A stretch of 64,000 bases of DNA, from contig OY755047.1 in the NCBI GenBank assembly GCA_963576565.1, positions 22,761,171 to 22,825,170 on the forward strand. Direction: 5' to 3'. This stretch comes from Aspidapion aeneum (Eukaryota; Arthropoda; Insecta; Coleoptera; Brentidae). Below are positions 1-12,201 of the stretch, one piece after another (positions within the stretch are counted from its first letter, which is position 1; the number at the start of each line of letters is the position of its first letter). The notes below the pieces were generated by a model. The model made no database searches. It saw nothing but the letters and a program-made list of their open reading frames with translations, and had not been told where the DNA came from. Made by a program: the position numbers and the translations under genes.

Positions 1-1064
1 TTTAAAAAGCTATTAGTCCACAGTACACTGGTCTATTTTTTAAGTTATGAGTAACATGTCGAATTTTTGAAAATAGCTTCATTTTGCTGAGTTGCCCAAC
101 TTTTTCCTCTGCGAAAAGTTTTGTCAATTAAGTGGCTAATTCATTAAGTATTATCAATTGATTTTTTGCTTAAATCCAAAGATTTTATGATATCCTACCA
201 AATACCTTAAAGCATATATCCTACATAAAAAATGTTTGACTTACGAATTATATGCCTTGACGGCCGTGTCAGATAAAAAGAAAGTAGGTGAAATATTTAT
301 TCACTCAACGAGTGGAACGACATCGAACCAAAATCTATGGTGGGATGAAAACTCCCACCGGTCTATAAGGAAGAAAAACATTTTGTCATAGTTTAACCAG
401 GCGATGCTATCACCGTCTCCACGGGGTCGGTTCGATACTGAAAACAATGAGTTAACACAGTATTTTGTCAATAAAATATGTATTTTAAAAAGAAATTTTT
501 CTTACTACTATTATTTATCGGTAAGAAACAATCGTTGTTTTTGGGTCAGTTAGAATAACAGCAAATTGGAGAGCTATTTTCAATAAAGGGAAAATTCCAG
601 GGCAAAAAAGATAGATTTTAAAACATTAATGATTTAAAAAAAAATAAAGCCGGTTTTGACATTGTTTTTACTATTGTTGGTGCAAGCCGTAAATTACCTA
701 TTTCTTTTCTTTTTCTTGCTTTCTGCGCGAAGAATTAATTTAAATTTCACGTTATCTAAATGCATATGATTTTACCGGCACTGGACACGTGAGGGGACAA
801 GCAGCGCCGAGAGTGTGCGCAGAAAACGACTGGCAGAACAAGACACTTCGAAAAACACGGTTTCCGAAAAAAAAGTTAGAAAAGTGAGAAAATTGTGGTG
901 ATTGAGGCGTTCAAACGTCAAAAGTGGAGCCCCAGGAAAGTCCGAGGTGAGTGCCATTCATAGAAGAAACATATGCACCGTTTTTCCTAATATTTCTTAC
1001 GTCAATTTCGACAAATTACTTAAATGTGTGAGCAACGGCGAACCGGCTAGCCTATCGAAGGGTA
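1..1064. other. No gene supported; one GC-richer patch
   Basis: AT-rich. A GC-richer patch at about 780-945 ends in a good donor-like site (CCGAG/GTGAGTGCC) on the plus strand, but no frame or acceptor supports an exon. Confidence 0.5.
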
Positions 1065-1160
1065 CTTCCAGAACATTTTTTTTAATGTATAGTAACTCAT
1101 TATATTTCAGGGCCGCTTCATTAGCTCACACAAAAATTAAATTTAAAAAAGAAGCAAATG
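1065..1160. repeat. Fragment of the same dispersed repeat
   Basis: CGCTTCATTAGCTCACACAA then AAATTAAATTTAAA matches 1625-1660 and 15265-15305. Another piece (AAATAAAGCCGGTTTTGA) at 640-680 recurs at 1540 and 15190. Confidence 0.55.
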
Positions 1161-1384
1161 TGTTCGTTTCGTGGAAAGCAATCGAATTACCTATATCTAT
1201 TTATTTATATTCGGCACCCTGCAGACTTTACAATATTTACAACAAAAATTATTTTTTTGTAATGTAATTTTGTTTTGAAAATGAGCTTTATTGTAAAAAA
1301 TCATTAAAAAATCGAAAAAGTTTCACAGTACAAACAAATAAACCGATGCCATGACTAACAAAGGTGACAAAGTCAAATAAATGT

Positions 1385-2440
1385 CAAATCAGGGCCATCA
1401 AAATGGACAGGCCACGATCCTCCACTTTGTTGACGTCATATCCGGGGCTGATTTCTTTTTGATGGTCACATCACGACACAGCTGATTGTCTTTAAAATAT
1501 TGAAGTTGGAATGACGGTTCATGAATATTTAATTTTTTTTTAAATAAAGCCGGTTTTGAGATTGTTTTTACTATATTCTTGCAGAACAATTTCTTTTAAA
1601 TGTATAGTAATCCTTAATTTTTCAGAGCCGCTTCATTAGCTCACATAAAAATTAAATTTAAAGCAGACGCGAATGTGACAAACACAGATGACAAAGTCAA
1701 ATACATGTGAACATGGCGGGTAATTTGAATTTAAAATAAGAAATGCTAAATCTTGAAGATTTTAACCTTTTAATCATCTTGCATCCTTACAAAAGTTTGG
1801 TAGAATATTGGGATGGTGTCTAAGAATATTTCACTGAAATTTCGCGGAAATCTGTAATGCCATTTTGAAAATATCCTAAAAAAACGTCTGACCTCCCATA
1901 AGACCCAATGTAAAAGTCAGCCCCCAGAGAACAGCTGATTTTTTCAGGGTCGTGGCCTGTATATTTTTGTTGGCCTTGGTCAAATATAACAATGGGCATG
2001 CGGCACATGGCGGGTAATTTGAATTCAATTCAAATGCACACTTACAAAATTTTGGTAGACTATCGAAATGGTGTCTTAGAATATTTTACTGAAATTTCGC
2101 GGAAATCTGTAGTGCCATTTTGAAAATATCATCAAAAAACAGCAAATGTAACAGTGGGCATGCGGTACATAGCGGGTAATTTAACTTCAAAATAAGGATT
2201 GCTAAATAACCTTTTAATCATCTTGTGTCCTTACAAAAGTTTGGTGAAATATCGAGATGGTGTCTGAGAATATTTCGAGGAATTCTGTAGGGCCATTTTG
2301 AAAATATTATAAAAAATCGTCTGACCTCCCATAAGACCCAATATAAATGTCAGCCCCCCGAGAGCAGCTGATTTTTTCAGGGTCGTGGCCTGTATTTTTT
2401 CGTTGGCCTTGGTCTGCGCAATCGTTAGGAAATACTTACA
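1385..2440. repeat. Dispersed repeat with CAGGCCACGA ends, broken tandem copies
   Basis: A block (GGACAGGCCACGATCCTCC ... GGGTCGTGGCCTG) found once more at 15076-15645. Here an inner unit (GGCGGGTAATTTGAAT ... CCATTTTGAAAATATC) is repeated about three times (near 1715, 2010 and 2170). The ends contain an imperfect inverted pair around CAGGCCACGA. Non-coding; short frames on it are antisense artefacts. Confidence 0.75.
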
Positions 2441-2679
2441 AAAATTTTCGCAGACGAAAAAGCTGGGCATCTGGTCAAATTCACTGATCACTGAAAAAAT
2501 TGGTTTTTTGATAAAAAAATATTATCGATGGATCAAAATAACCAGGCTTTGAAAACCCTTTACAATTTTTGGGGTATTAAAAATGAGTTATGCTCTTTCT
2601 ATTACGTAAAAAGCTTTATCGTCGACCTAGATTTTCCACGGCTCACAAATGGAGGCACTTAGAAAAGCGTGTTATATAG

Positions 2680-2868
2680 AATTTAGAGCCAATGCGAGAA
2701 ATGCAGAATTTTTCCTGGCAGGTATTTTTAAGGTACGTTTCAGCGAAAGTAACACTGAGCAAATTTTGCGTTTGTGTTGCTTGTTTCCTTTGAAAACCAT
2801 AGCATGCAAGGGCTTTGGAGCAAACATAAACAAAGAAAACTCTATTACAGCGGAAAAAAAGCAGGGAA
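2680..2868 (+). repeat. LINE 3'-end repeat, first copy
   Basis: About 190 bp from TTTAGAGCCAATGCGAGAAA to CTCTATTACAGCGGAAA. It recurs at 3623-3812, directly after the RT fragment's end, so it is the LINE's 3' untranslated region; this copy is a separate truncated 3' end lying head-to-tail. Confidence 0.8.
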
Positions 2869-2872
2869 TATT

Positions 2873-3624
2873 CAAACTTAACGAACGGTTTATCATATAC
2901 ACACTACAGTTTGCTGACCACCAAGTATTGGTAGCTAATGATAAAGAAGACATAGAGAATATGATTCTAATGAAGAAAGTTAACGGAAGAATACCAAAAG
3001 TGAGGGTTAACAGTGAAGGTGGACAAGACACAGTACCTATATATTGAAAACGAATCAAGTGAGTTTAAACTAGACAATGGACAAACAATATATCCATGCA
3101 ATGGGTATGTATACTTGGGTGTCACGTTTGATAAGACAGAAACAGACTGTAAAGAAGTGGGAAAAAGAATAGTAAAAGCAAAAAAGTTTATAGTATGTTT
3201 TAACATTTTCTTCTGAAGCAGAGAGATTAAAAATATTGCAAAATTTAACATATATGATAGATGCTTGTCGCGCAACAGAAAAATACAAAATAAAAATGGA
3301 AAGTGTCGAAATGGATGCAATAAGAAGATCAATGAGAGTATCTAGAACAGATCATAGAAATGAGATCATAAAACAAAGAATGGGAATCGAGGAAAGCATA
3401 CCGAATAAAATCACTGAAATTCAACTGATATTATACCGCCATGTACAACGAATGAACGACGAAAGATTACCAAAGCAGGTACTAGAATGGCAACTAAAAG
3501 GGCACAGAAAAAGAGGTGGTCCTAAACTGGAATGGCAACAGTCAATCCAAAAATCAATGAGTCAAAAAAAACTGATAGAAGCTGATTGTCAGGATCGAAA
3601 GAGGTGGAGAATAGAAGAAATTTA
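2873..3624 (+). pseudogene. Non-LTR retrotransposon RT C-terminal fragment
   Basis: Plus-strand frames carry IIYTLQFADHQVLVANDKED (catalytic FADD changed to FADH), LGVTFDKTETDCKEVGKRI, MESVEMDAIRRSMRVSRTD and YRHVQRMNDERLPKQVLEW then KRGGPKLEWQQSIQKS. These are the palm, thumb and C-terminal blocks of a common insect LINE reverse transcriptase. Stops and frameshifts near 3045 and 3215 break it. Not functional. Confidence 0.85.
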
Positions 3625-3812
3625 GAGCCAATGCGAGAAATGCAGAATTTTTCCTGGCAGGTATTTTTAAGGTACGTTTCAACGAAAGTAACATTGAGCA
3701 AATTTTGCGTTTGTGCTGCTTGTTTCCTTTGAAAACCATTGCATGCAAGGGCTTTGGAGCAAACATAAACGAAGAAAACTCTATTACAGCAGAAATAAAA
3801 CAAAGAATGGTC
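3623..3812 (+). repeat. LINE 3'-end repeat, second copy
   Basis: Same sequence as 2680-2868 with a few differences. It follows the RT C-terminus (KRWRIEE) directly and so marks the natural 3' end of that LINE. Confidence 0.8.
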
Positions 3813-3939
3813 AACGTAAACAAAGTCTGATGTCATACCCAACACGGTGTACACCAGAAAGCTATACAACATTATACTCCCGAAGAGGGAGGACTGGTTA
3901 CAGAACAGGACCAATTTTTCTAATAACGATAGGTTATGG

Positions 3940-4500
3940 TATACCGACGGTTCCAAAATGCCATCGGGCGTTGGATCTGGAGTTGTTAGTATTCAAGAAA
4001 AAGTCGAGATTAAACATAGTCTCGACCAAATTGCTACTATATTTCAAGCGGAACTCGTAGCCTTTGAACTGTGTAATAAGACAATAAAAATCTTCTCCGA
4101 CAGTGAAGCAGCCTTGAGAGCGCTTGATTCCTATACGGTCTCATCGAGAACCGTGACCTGCAGGGATTGACTGAATGCGCTTGGTAGCGCTAACAGTGTG
4201 TTAACAGTATGGATACCAAGGCATTCGGGGCACGAGGGAAATAAGGCCGCAGACCAAGCAGCGAAGGAAGCGACATCCGCCGAATTTTTCAGCCCCGAAC
4301 CAGCCCTGGGGATAACATACATTCCTGCTAAATCAACAATGGTAAAATAAATGGAGAATAGCTTCCAATACTGGATAAATACACCAGAACTGGCTCACTC
4401 TAAAGAGTTCATTAAAGGACCTTGTAGAAAGAGAGCTAGGAACAATATTGGGCTTATCAGACAGGAGATATGGGAAGTAGCCATGCACAGAATCTTGTAT
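3940..4500 (+). pseudogene. LINE RNase H domain remnant
   Basis: Plus-strand frame reads VWYTDGSKMPSGVGSGVVS, FQAELVAFELC, KIFSDSEAALRALDSYTVSS, then after a frameshift and stop near 4165, TVWIPRHSGHEGNKAADQAA. These are the D, E, D and H/N-D blocks of a non-LTR RNase H. A C-terminal tail (HSKEFIKGPCRKRARNN) follows to about 4500. It is unrelated to the preceding RTE-like fragment; both are truncated insertions. Confidence 0.85.
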
Positions 4501-6907
4501 AATAAATTATTTTGATTTTTTTTCAAATTTAGTCCACTGTCCAACATAAACTTAGTTTATTATTTTTTATGTTTCAAAACGTTGATGTGGGGGCCCCTAA
4601 GATCAGAAATGCCAACAGAGTACAGAGAAAATATCTATACGTTGATGCTGCTATGGGCCATAACATAATTATGGTGTCCCTTGATTATTTGGTGCTTATT
4701 TTCAATTCCAGGCTTATAGCTCAAATAAATTAAAAACGTTGCCATTCTTTTACGTGTTTGATTTCCATATGTTTTATAGACAAAGAGGGATAATCGTAAT
4801 CCGTCTGGGTCCACATTCTGTGCATCTCTTCCTTGCACTGTATAATTTATTAGCGATATGTGATGTCTCCTACTAGTTGCCATAAATAGAAAGAAAGAAC
4901 AAGAAGTCTATGGAATTCGACAGTACTCAGAATCTGGGGCCTGGTTGTGAAGCGACGCGAATTACTGGTGACCTATCTAACAAGATTCAAACTTGAGTGT
5001 GCAATCCGAGGGACGATCGAAAAGGTGATGCAAATGGAGAATAATAGACCATATTTGATTCTTTCGAAAACCTATATAGAAAGTAATAATACACTGCTGC
5101 ACACACATAGGTACCAAACAACAAGTTAAAAATCTCCGAAAAAGAAACCCTCATAAACTCCATTATCAAATATGAAAACAAAATAAGCTAACACAAAACA
5201 TCAAAGCCCTTAAAAAATCATACGAATTTATTTTAGCCATTATAAAATCGAAATAATTCTGTTCAAATATGGAAAAAGGCAGTTAGTAGCAAAAAAAAAC
5301 AAAATGGTTTTTCTAAAATTTAACCTAAAATTAAAATTCAACCCAAAAAAGAAGTAATTTACTTTATTTGTTATTAATATTCGATAACATATTTACTGCG
5401 TTCTAGAGTAACTAAATCTTTGCTATACTTGATATTGTATTAAAGTGACACGCGTCATCAAAACCTTGATGGGCGGAAAGGGAGTAGAGGGGTACATACA
5501 GTGGCACGCACTTCCTTTAATTTTTTTATTGATATTGATTCCCAAAATGATGCACTGCACTAATTAGTCATTAGCTTACTATTTTACTTGCTTTTTATTG
5601 ATGTCTTCTTCTAAACGATTTCATTAGAAAGGAACATATATACTCTTATCTGGTTGTTACGAACATATTATTGATTTAGCCGGGCTTTAACGATTTCTAT
5701 TAGTTGTTGTTTAGACTGATTATGTCAAACAAATTATGACGGAGCTTTTTATAAAACAAATTACCGTTTTTGCAACTAAATCAATATTTGCGCACATTTT
5801 AATATAATTTATGTTTCGGGTTTTTATTTATTAGGTAAGTACCTTTTTGATCTCTCCTTTAAAAGGTCTTAGTGTTTTATCCTTCGAACATTAAACCCCG
5901 AGCGGCACAAAGTCAAACACTAATTTTTTAAGGCTTCTTTACTTAGATTTTGCCGCAAAATTTGGATTACCATAGCTATCACGCGGTGCCACTTTAATAA
6001 AACATCAACTATAGTTAAAGTCGATTTACCACAACTTTGTTAATTTGCAGATTCCATCTTTCTCTACAGTGAGCAGATTGAATTTTAACCAAGCTACTCA
6101 CACCAATGCACACACACGAATATTCATGAGCCAGGGACGCGGACCAAACGCGGACGCGTACAAAAAGACGCGATGCCTCCTAGTTCTGTCTCTATCATTC
6201 TTACAGCGCCAGCGGCAGATAACAATGTCTTTCAAGAATCGAAAAAAGCGCAATAGTCTTATGGAACACCTATTAGGAAAATATAAGATGATAATGCAGT
6301 ACATATATGCAATTAATCGAAATATGTCTGAAACAATGCTTGTTATGAATATTAATGAAACAATGTTTGTTATGAATATTTTTGTTAAATATGTCATGAA
6401 GTAAATAATTATTTAAAATATAATGAGATTAAAAAAAAGTGTTTTAAAAGAAAGAGAAATTAGTTGATATGTATTGCAGTTGATGTTGAAAAAAAAGTTC
6501 AGGTATAATTATTTCTGAAAGCTTTATATTTCCGCAAACAAGAAGAAATCAACTGTAAAAAAATGGCTCAATGTTGCATAAATAACAGAGACAATGAGTA
6601 AACAACTACCAATTTTGGTTCCTTTGTTTGGAAGCAAAAAATTTGCAACTGTTTCTGTATGTTTCACGTTTGTGGCAACAACAAGAAATAAATCGTAACA
6701 AAAATTTAATTTAGTGTAAACGTAGCTTAAAGGCAAGTGAGATAGAAAAGAGATGAACCCCACTACGTAAGGTCACCTTACCACTACGAGCCTTGATTTT
6801 CAAGAGAAGCTCAAAGGTGAAAAGTACTTCTTGATATAGAAAGTCTAATTTTGCATTTTCTGTCCATTTTTTATAGGTTTTTGAAGTGTAAACTTCTTTA
6901 GGCGCGT
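4501..6907. other. No gene or clear repeat seen
   Basis: AT-rich sequence with short chance frames. A 27-bp direct duplication (ACAATGCTTGTTATGAATAT) lies near 6334-6385. Confidence 0.5.
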
Positions 6908-7153
6908 TTAGCAGTTTTTGTGGGTAGTGAATTCAACTGAGCCGTCAGGCTCGGCTATGTAGCGCTCATTCGGGTGAAATCGGGTCGAATCGACTAACTG
7001 TGAGAAACATTCAGCGAGCGATATGATGATGCAGATGAAGGCCAGTACACAGAAGAGTTCGGTTTGGTCCGCTTTGCAGAATATGTTATGGGCCAGTATT
7101 ATTAATTTCGCCTTGTTGAAGTTTACACTTCTGCCGTGTGGTCTTAAGCACAC
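6908..7153 (-). CDS. Unidentified frame with a hydrophobic segment
   Basis: 81 codons on the minus strand. A hydrophobic stretch (ELFCVLAFICIIISLAEC) is followed by a polar tail (STRFHPNERYIAEPDG). GC content is higher than the flanks. It could be a signal-peptide or membrane exon, but no clear splice sites or family match were found. Confidence 0.2.
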   Translation of the reverse strand: MCLRPHGRSVNFNKAKLIILAHNIFCKADQTELFCVLAFICIIISLAECFSQLVDSTRFHPNERYIAEPDGSVEFTTHKNC

Positions 7154-7534
7154 ACAATTTTTTTAATAATAAATCCCTCAAGCTGAACATTGTCTGACCC
7201 TTTTTTATATTTGTAACTTTTGTTTTGTATAGAATAAAAATAATTGAATATTAGCTTTATTATCTTGTCCAAAAATACACGAAATTCTTAAATCCATCGA
7301 ATTTGGGACACCCTGTACTTCATGCTTCTGTTGTGTAACTTATCTTAAGGGTGTTTAAAAGGGGTGGGTGGAATAAAAGTATTTACCCCCACCCCTCAAG
7401 AATAAATATATGTAACTTGTGGTAATAGTACAGTTTGTTTGATTTGTCATTTGCTAAATCAAAAAACCTTTAATTCTCCCAAGAAGAATAATTACTCCTG
7501 ACAAGAAGAAAACTTATCAGAGCATTTAACTTAC

Positions 7535-7646
7535 CTGGTCATTTTTGTTTCCAACCAGCACTACTGGGACATCGATTCCATTGTCTTTGACAGTGTGTCC
7601 CAGCCTTTTGCGTTTCTTATTGTACAAATTTATTAGGAATTTTAAT
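7535..7646 (-). CDS. Small GTPase (RERG/RasL-like), exon with NKND nucleotide-binding motif
   Basis: A 112-bp minus-strand exon, acceptor TTTTTTTGTAG and donor CAG/GTAAGT. The first A completes an Arg codon begun in the 19958-20055 exon; 37 more codons follow, ending in phase 0. The translation runs LKFLINLYNKKRKRLG, a variable stretch HTVKDNGID, then VPVVLVGNKNDQ. NKND is the G4 motif (NKxD) that reads the guanine base. The C-terminal third of the GTPase (G5 and last helix) is not in this exon; I did not find it in the 7.5 kb to the left, so at least one further exon probably lies outside the window. Intron between this exon and the previous one: about 12.3 kb. Confidence 0.9.
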
Positions 7647-8469
7647 CTACAAAAAAAGATAGTCACTGTAGCGCTAATTATCCTCTTTTTTAAGACTAAA
7701 TATAATATTCTAAGATAGGATAAAATATTAAAAATCGCAGCCTCCTCAGTAAAACTGAACGCACGGTTGATTACCTTATTATCTATTAACTGAAAAAAAC
7801 CGTGAGCGTTCCTCGCCGCGGATTCTTTACTCTCTTTCTATATTTTGCAATTAGCAGGCAACAAAACATATCAAAAGAACGCGAGCCCAGCGTACAGGCA
7901 AGCATGTTGAAGGCAACCATTGGTTGTCATGACAACGTCGCATGCTTTCGCAGAGCAAACTCTCAGATGTTGAAACCTGCGTCCATTATTAAAATGGTGT
8001 TCGGTCACAGCTGATTTGGTTTTTATTTTAATAATTTTGCGTAAAGTTCAACGTGGGTTTTACTGGAAAAACCGTTTTCGGGATGAAAGGACGATGACAA
8101 AAAAAACTTTCTAAACTCTGAAAAGCCGTCCTCTATATTGAACCTAAATAAACCGGCTAATGTTAAAGACAAATTGTACATTCGACATTTTAAAAAAGGA
8201 TAGAGAGAGAATTTCAGTAAGTTCTTTATAGAATATGTATTTACATGGGGATAGGAAAATCTTGCGTCACCTATTGCGAAATTTAAAAGCCGCCACTGGT
8301 TTGTCAAAAAAAACTTGTTGAATTCCATTGATAATTCGTAAAATAAATCGCAAGTTTTTAAAATTACTTAGACCCTGTGCTTAGACCAGTACCTTTATAA
8401 TATGTAAGAAATGGACAAAATGAATAAATGCGCCAACAGACACAATAGATTAGATTTGATCGTAATTAT
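7647..8469. other. Intronic, nothing recognised
   Basis: Lies in the 12.3-kb GTPase intron. No repeat partner elsewhere in the window was noticed. Confidence 0.5.
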
Positions 8470-8800
8470 TAGCATGGGCATACACAGGGGGGGGGGGCTT
8501 GTGGGCCCATGTCTGGTGGGCCTTGTGGGCCCATGTTAAAATTGTTTAGATGTTGTCCACATATTTTATGCATATAAAATTAAAATAGCCTTCTCTCCCA
8601 AGATGCTGCGCCACTGTTTTCAGCAAAACTGAACCTTTTATCAAAAAAGTTATATATAAGGGGGGCTGGGGAACCGAACCGAACCCCCCCCCCCCCGAAG
8701 CTAAGATTTGTTTAGATATTTTTCACATATTTTATGAACACGAACATAAAATAGCATAAAATACGACCTGATGGGGTTCAATGCAAGTAATAGGGGATGT
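8470..8800. mobile_element. Two diverged GC-rich MITE remnants
   Basis: G12 and C14 runs (8487 and 8683 regions) with the shared cores TTTTTCACATATTTTATGAA and CATAAAATAGCATAAAATACGA. Ends are not clear. Confidence 0.5.
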
Positions 8801-8953
8801 CTTTTATATTTTGAAAATAGGACCATAGAGGGCGACACTAATCGAATGTCTTTACTAAAACTTAACCTCAATCTTTACCTAACCTAATTCAAAACGTCAG
8901 TGCGATACATATAGTTTGATAGCTACAGAGAAAGTTAACAAATCAGTCGAAAA

Positions 8954-9567
8954 ATGGAATTAAAACGAGAACATTTTCGGGCAATTTTTTACAACATTCG
9001 AAGGAAATTATCTTAACAACAATGCCCTTCCGAGTTGATTTGTGTTTTTGTAATGAAGCACCTCATCAGTCGACAGTTTCTCGTTGGTATGGAGAATTCA
9101 AGTGTCGACAGATTAGCCTTAGCGACGATCCCAGGCCAGGTGCACCAAAAACGGCTGTCAACATCGATGCTGTGCGCATGCTTATCATGTAACATCGCCA
9201 GAAGCTTCATTGAGGATTTCAAAGACCTCAAATAAATAAAAAATTAATGCTGAAAGTCATCGCTGAGGTTCGAAAAACGAACCCCGAACGACGAATCATC
9301 CTTCACGAAGACAATGCAAGTTCGCACAAAGCACAAACAACCTTTGAATTTTTAACTCAACAAAACGTCGAATTGTTGGACCACCATTTATACAGTCCAG
9401 ACTTAATCCCAACGATTTCTATACTTTTCCGAAAATCAAGAATGAACTGCGTGGTCAAAGATTTTAGTCGGGAGATGAAGCAGTAGACGCTTTCAAGAAT
9501 GCAATTCTGACAGTACCAACAAATGAGTGGAATTAGAGCTTTGACAACTGGTTTGAGCGCATTGGGG
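8954..9567 (+). pseudogene. mariner transposase pseudogene
   Basis: Starts ATG with MELKREHFRAIFYNIRRKLS then a stop at codon 21. A frameshifted APHQSTVSRWYGEFK helix-turn-helix block follows, then RPGAPKTAVNIDAVRMLI. About 300 coding bases, including the first catalytic Asp, are missing near 9236-9250. The frame resumes with VIAEVRKTNPERRIILHEDN (second catalytic Asp) and YSPDLIP, where a frameshift destroys the third Asp block. The C-terminus (TVPTNEWN...FDNWFER) ends at about 9567. Dead copy. Confidence 0.9.
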
Positions 9568-9715
9568 ACGTTCATGATTAACGCCGTGTGCACACCGGAC
9601 GCGCCCGGCGTTACTTTGGATGAATTTTTTGTTTATGATTCGGTTGCTGGCTTTGGTGCGCACACCGCAAGGCGAAATGACGTTCACGATTAACACACGG
9701 CGAACAACCATTTAT
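9568..9715. repeat. GC-rich repeat with direct GACGTTCAYGATTAAC ends
   Basis: GACGTTCATGATTAACGCC near 9570 and GACGTTCACGATTAACAC near 9680 flank a GC-rich stretch with GCACACCGGACGCG and GCGCACACCGC. It truncates the mariner pseudogene at 9567. Confidence 0.5.
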
Positions 9716-9860
9716 CTACCTCGATTAGTTGGGTAAAATTTAATTTGTCGCGCATGCGCATAGCGAAGATAAAACATATGAGAGCAAACTCTAACCCAAC
9801 TTTACTTCTTTTTTTGACAATTTTTTTTTTAATTTCATTTTTAAGTGTTTGGGCACTTAA

Positions 9861-10001
9861 AGCCTAGTTTCCACCTATGCGTGTCTACCCTGATTAAAAA
9901 ATACATCATGTGACGGGACAAGGATTTTCGCCGGTTTTAAATGCAGTGTCACCTGATGCGTTTTTTGAATCAAGGTGAGCACGCATAGGTGGAAACCGGC
10001 T
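9861..10001. mobile_element. Palindromic MITE (TTTCCACCTATGCGTG)
   Basis: 141 bp; arms GTTTCCACCTATGCGTG / CACGCATAGGTGGAAAC, and inner ATGCGTTTTTT blocks. Same family as 31543-31681. Confidence 0.85.
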
Positions 10002-10864
10002 ATAAAAACAATACAAAATTCTAGTACAATTTTTGGTGCCTTCAAAGAATAACATAAATTGGGTTCATCTTTTTAATCTGCCAATAAAAAATTGACAAAT
10101 GACAGACAGAAGTCGCCAGTGAACGCCCGAATGAACGTATAATTCACCCGGTAAATTCTAACCCGAATCGTGAACGCAACCCAAAAGTACATTAATTTTC
10201 GTGGAGAATACTTCGAAAACAATAAAGTCTTTAAAAGTTTTAAACTATTTTTACACCACCTAAATTTTTTTGAGAAAAATCTATAATTTGGTTTTTGATT
10301 TTGATCTCCTACAAATATTCTTCTTCTTCACGAAATTTAGTAAAATCTTACTTTTTTATGTCTTTAATACGCTGTTATTTCTTTAAGTTAAAATATGCAT
10401 TTTGACATTTTACATTTGGTAACGTGTGTTTTATATTTTTCACGGAAAATTTTGGGTTACTCTTACTTAAAAAAATTATTATTACAAAAGTAAAAACTTT
10501 TTTTATTACCTATAATTCTTGTACTAAACTATTTTCAATAGGAAGTCTAGCTTCGCTGAAAATAAAAAAAAAATCCAATATCTACCCTTAAAAGTTAACC
10601 CAGTTTCAATTTATCTTTACTATTGGCTGCGATATACCTTTGTCTTATTTTCATTATTTTGCATGCTATAGGTCTATAAATTTAGGACACGATTAAAGTT
10701 TGAACCAGAACAGCTTACGGAAGTTAGCGCGTAATCTCCGTAAATTACGACGTCCGTTATGACTGTTAAAGATAACAATGTGACAGGTCACTACTGTGTC
10801 GACTCGGATTAAAGAAAAACGCGATTGTAGTCAAAAAGGTCCAAAAATACCCGTTTTTAATTAT
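10002..10864. other. Intronic, nothing recognised
   Basis: AT-rich; a few CGAATGAACG / GAATCGTGAACGC fragments near 10130-10180 only. Confidence 0.5.
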
Positions 10865-11405
10865 TATAACAAAATAAAGGGATCCATGACGGATCTGATA
10901 CCTTCGTAGCTAGCCTATTATACTTATTTTTATTTTGGCGCCAATGACGAACAGCCATTATAAAAAAAATCGACTATAGCACAGTTTTTTGTTAATATCT
11001 CAGAAATGAAAGCTCCTACAAAGTTTTTGGTTATACCACAAATTATTGAGCAAAATGTCATCTACTATATTCCGAAAACCATATATTAATGTGATGCTTC
11101 GGTAAAAAGTTAGCATTTTTTAAATCTTTTGCCTAAAATCTAATCAGCTCGTTCGAGTGTCGAGCACTATTTTGCTCGAAAATTTTATAAAAATCGATTT
11201 AGCGGTTTAGGAGCTATCGTGTTACGGAGAGTCACACACACACACACACACACACGTAGATAGACACACATAGACAGACAGACATCACGACGATATTGCT
11301 AAGATAGGTCAAAATAACCCCAGATAACACATTTTCTGCGTTATCTAAAAAAAAAATTTTCATCAAAAATAATACCTTCTCCAGAATAGCACGGGCTAGG
11401 GAGGT
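10865..11405 (-). repeat. CCTTCCTAGCCCG repeat family, copy 1
   Basis: Minus-strand copy of a family with five members here. Ends: CTAGCCCGTGCT near 11400 and GATCCATGACGGATCTGATA near 10880. Core: GATAGCTCCTAAACCGCTAA then ACCGATTTT, plus a (CA)n microsatellite. No coding frame is conserved. Confidence 0.85.
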
Positions 11406-11490
11406 AAAAAATAAAATAGAGAGAGGAAAAGGATTAAATCAAATAAATTAATTAAAAGGTATTAAAATAAAATCCTCAAGGTACCAAGAT

Positions 11491-11720
11491 ACTAAGAAAG
11501 TTTTAAATAATAAATGTACTACTTGAGCATTAAGAACTGCTAAAAGCATTCCGGCCACGTACGTCTTCAATATATCTGTACTGCTAAAGCGTATTATTTT
11601 ATAAAATGACTAAGAAAGTTTTAAATAAAAGATGTACTACTTAAGCGTTAAGGACTGCTTAAAGCATTCCACGTACGTCTTAAATATAGCTGTACTGTTA
11701 AAGCATATTAAACCCATTAA
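11491..11720. repeat. About 118-bp tandem duplication
   Basis: ACTAAGAAAGTTTTAAATAA recurs at 11491 and 11609, followed in both by GATGTACTACTT-like and AAAGCATTCC, ACGTACGTCTT blocks. Overlaps the left arm of the foldback beginning at 11669. Confidence 0.75.
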
Positions 11721-12201
11721 TTGAAAATTACTGCTACATGCGTTCCGCCATATTGGATTCAAATAAACCCAAACGTATGGCTTGGATTAAAAAAGCAAAT
11801 GCTTTCAATAATTTTAACTGGGACTGGTTTCAAATGAAGTTGTCAATGCGGTGATTTGACGTTGTCAAAATTGATGTGAATTTTTATTTTTTCTTTAAAT
11901 TGAAGAAAGTTTTTTCGATTTTGGAACCTTTGAAAGACAAAGATATTATCTTGAGTTGATGTAGCTGCTTACTTGGCTTGTTTTTAAACAAATTAAAAGG
12001 TATTTATTCTAAGGTAACTGACAATTGGTGTTTTTAAGCTTAGAAAAGAGATGGCGCTGAGGGCGCAACACCCATTATCAGTAGGCTTAATTTATCCAAG
12101 CCACACGTTTTGGCTCATTTGAAATCCAACATGCCGGCACGCTTGTAGCAGTTATTTTTAGAGGCTCTTTTCCAGTACAGATTTATTTAAGACGTACGTG
12201 G
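11669..12201. mobile_element. Foldback element with about 120-bp arms
   Basis: Ends CCACGTACGTCTTAAATA / TATTTAAGACGTACGTGG variants; the inverted similarity continues through CTGCTACATGCGTTCCGCC and GGCTTGGATTAAA. 533 bp, non-coding. Confidence 0.8.

Noticed and set aside
2672..3956. Minus-strand frames of 72-144 codons
   Set aside because: Antisense to LINE remnants; they repeat because the LINE 3' region is repeated.
6045..6404. 119-codon plus-strand frame
   Set aside because: Contains a duplicated 27-bp block and low-complexity sequence; no family features and no partner on either side.
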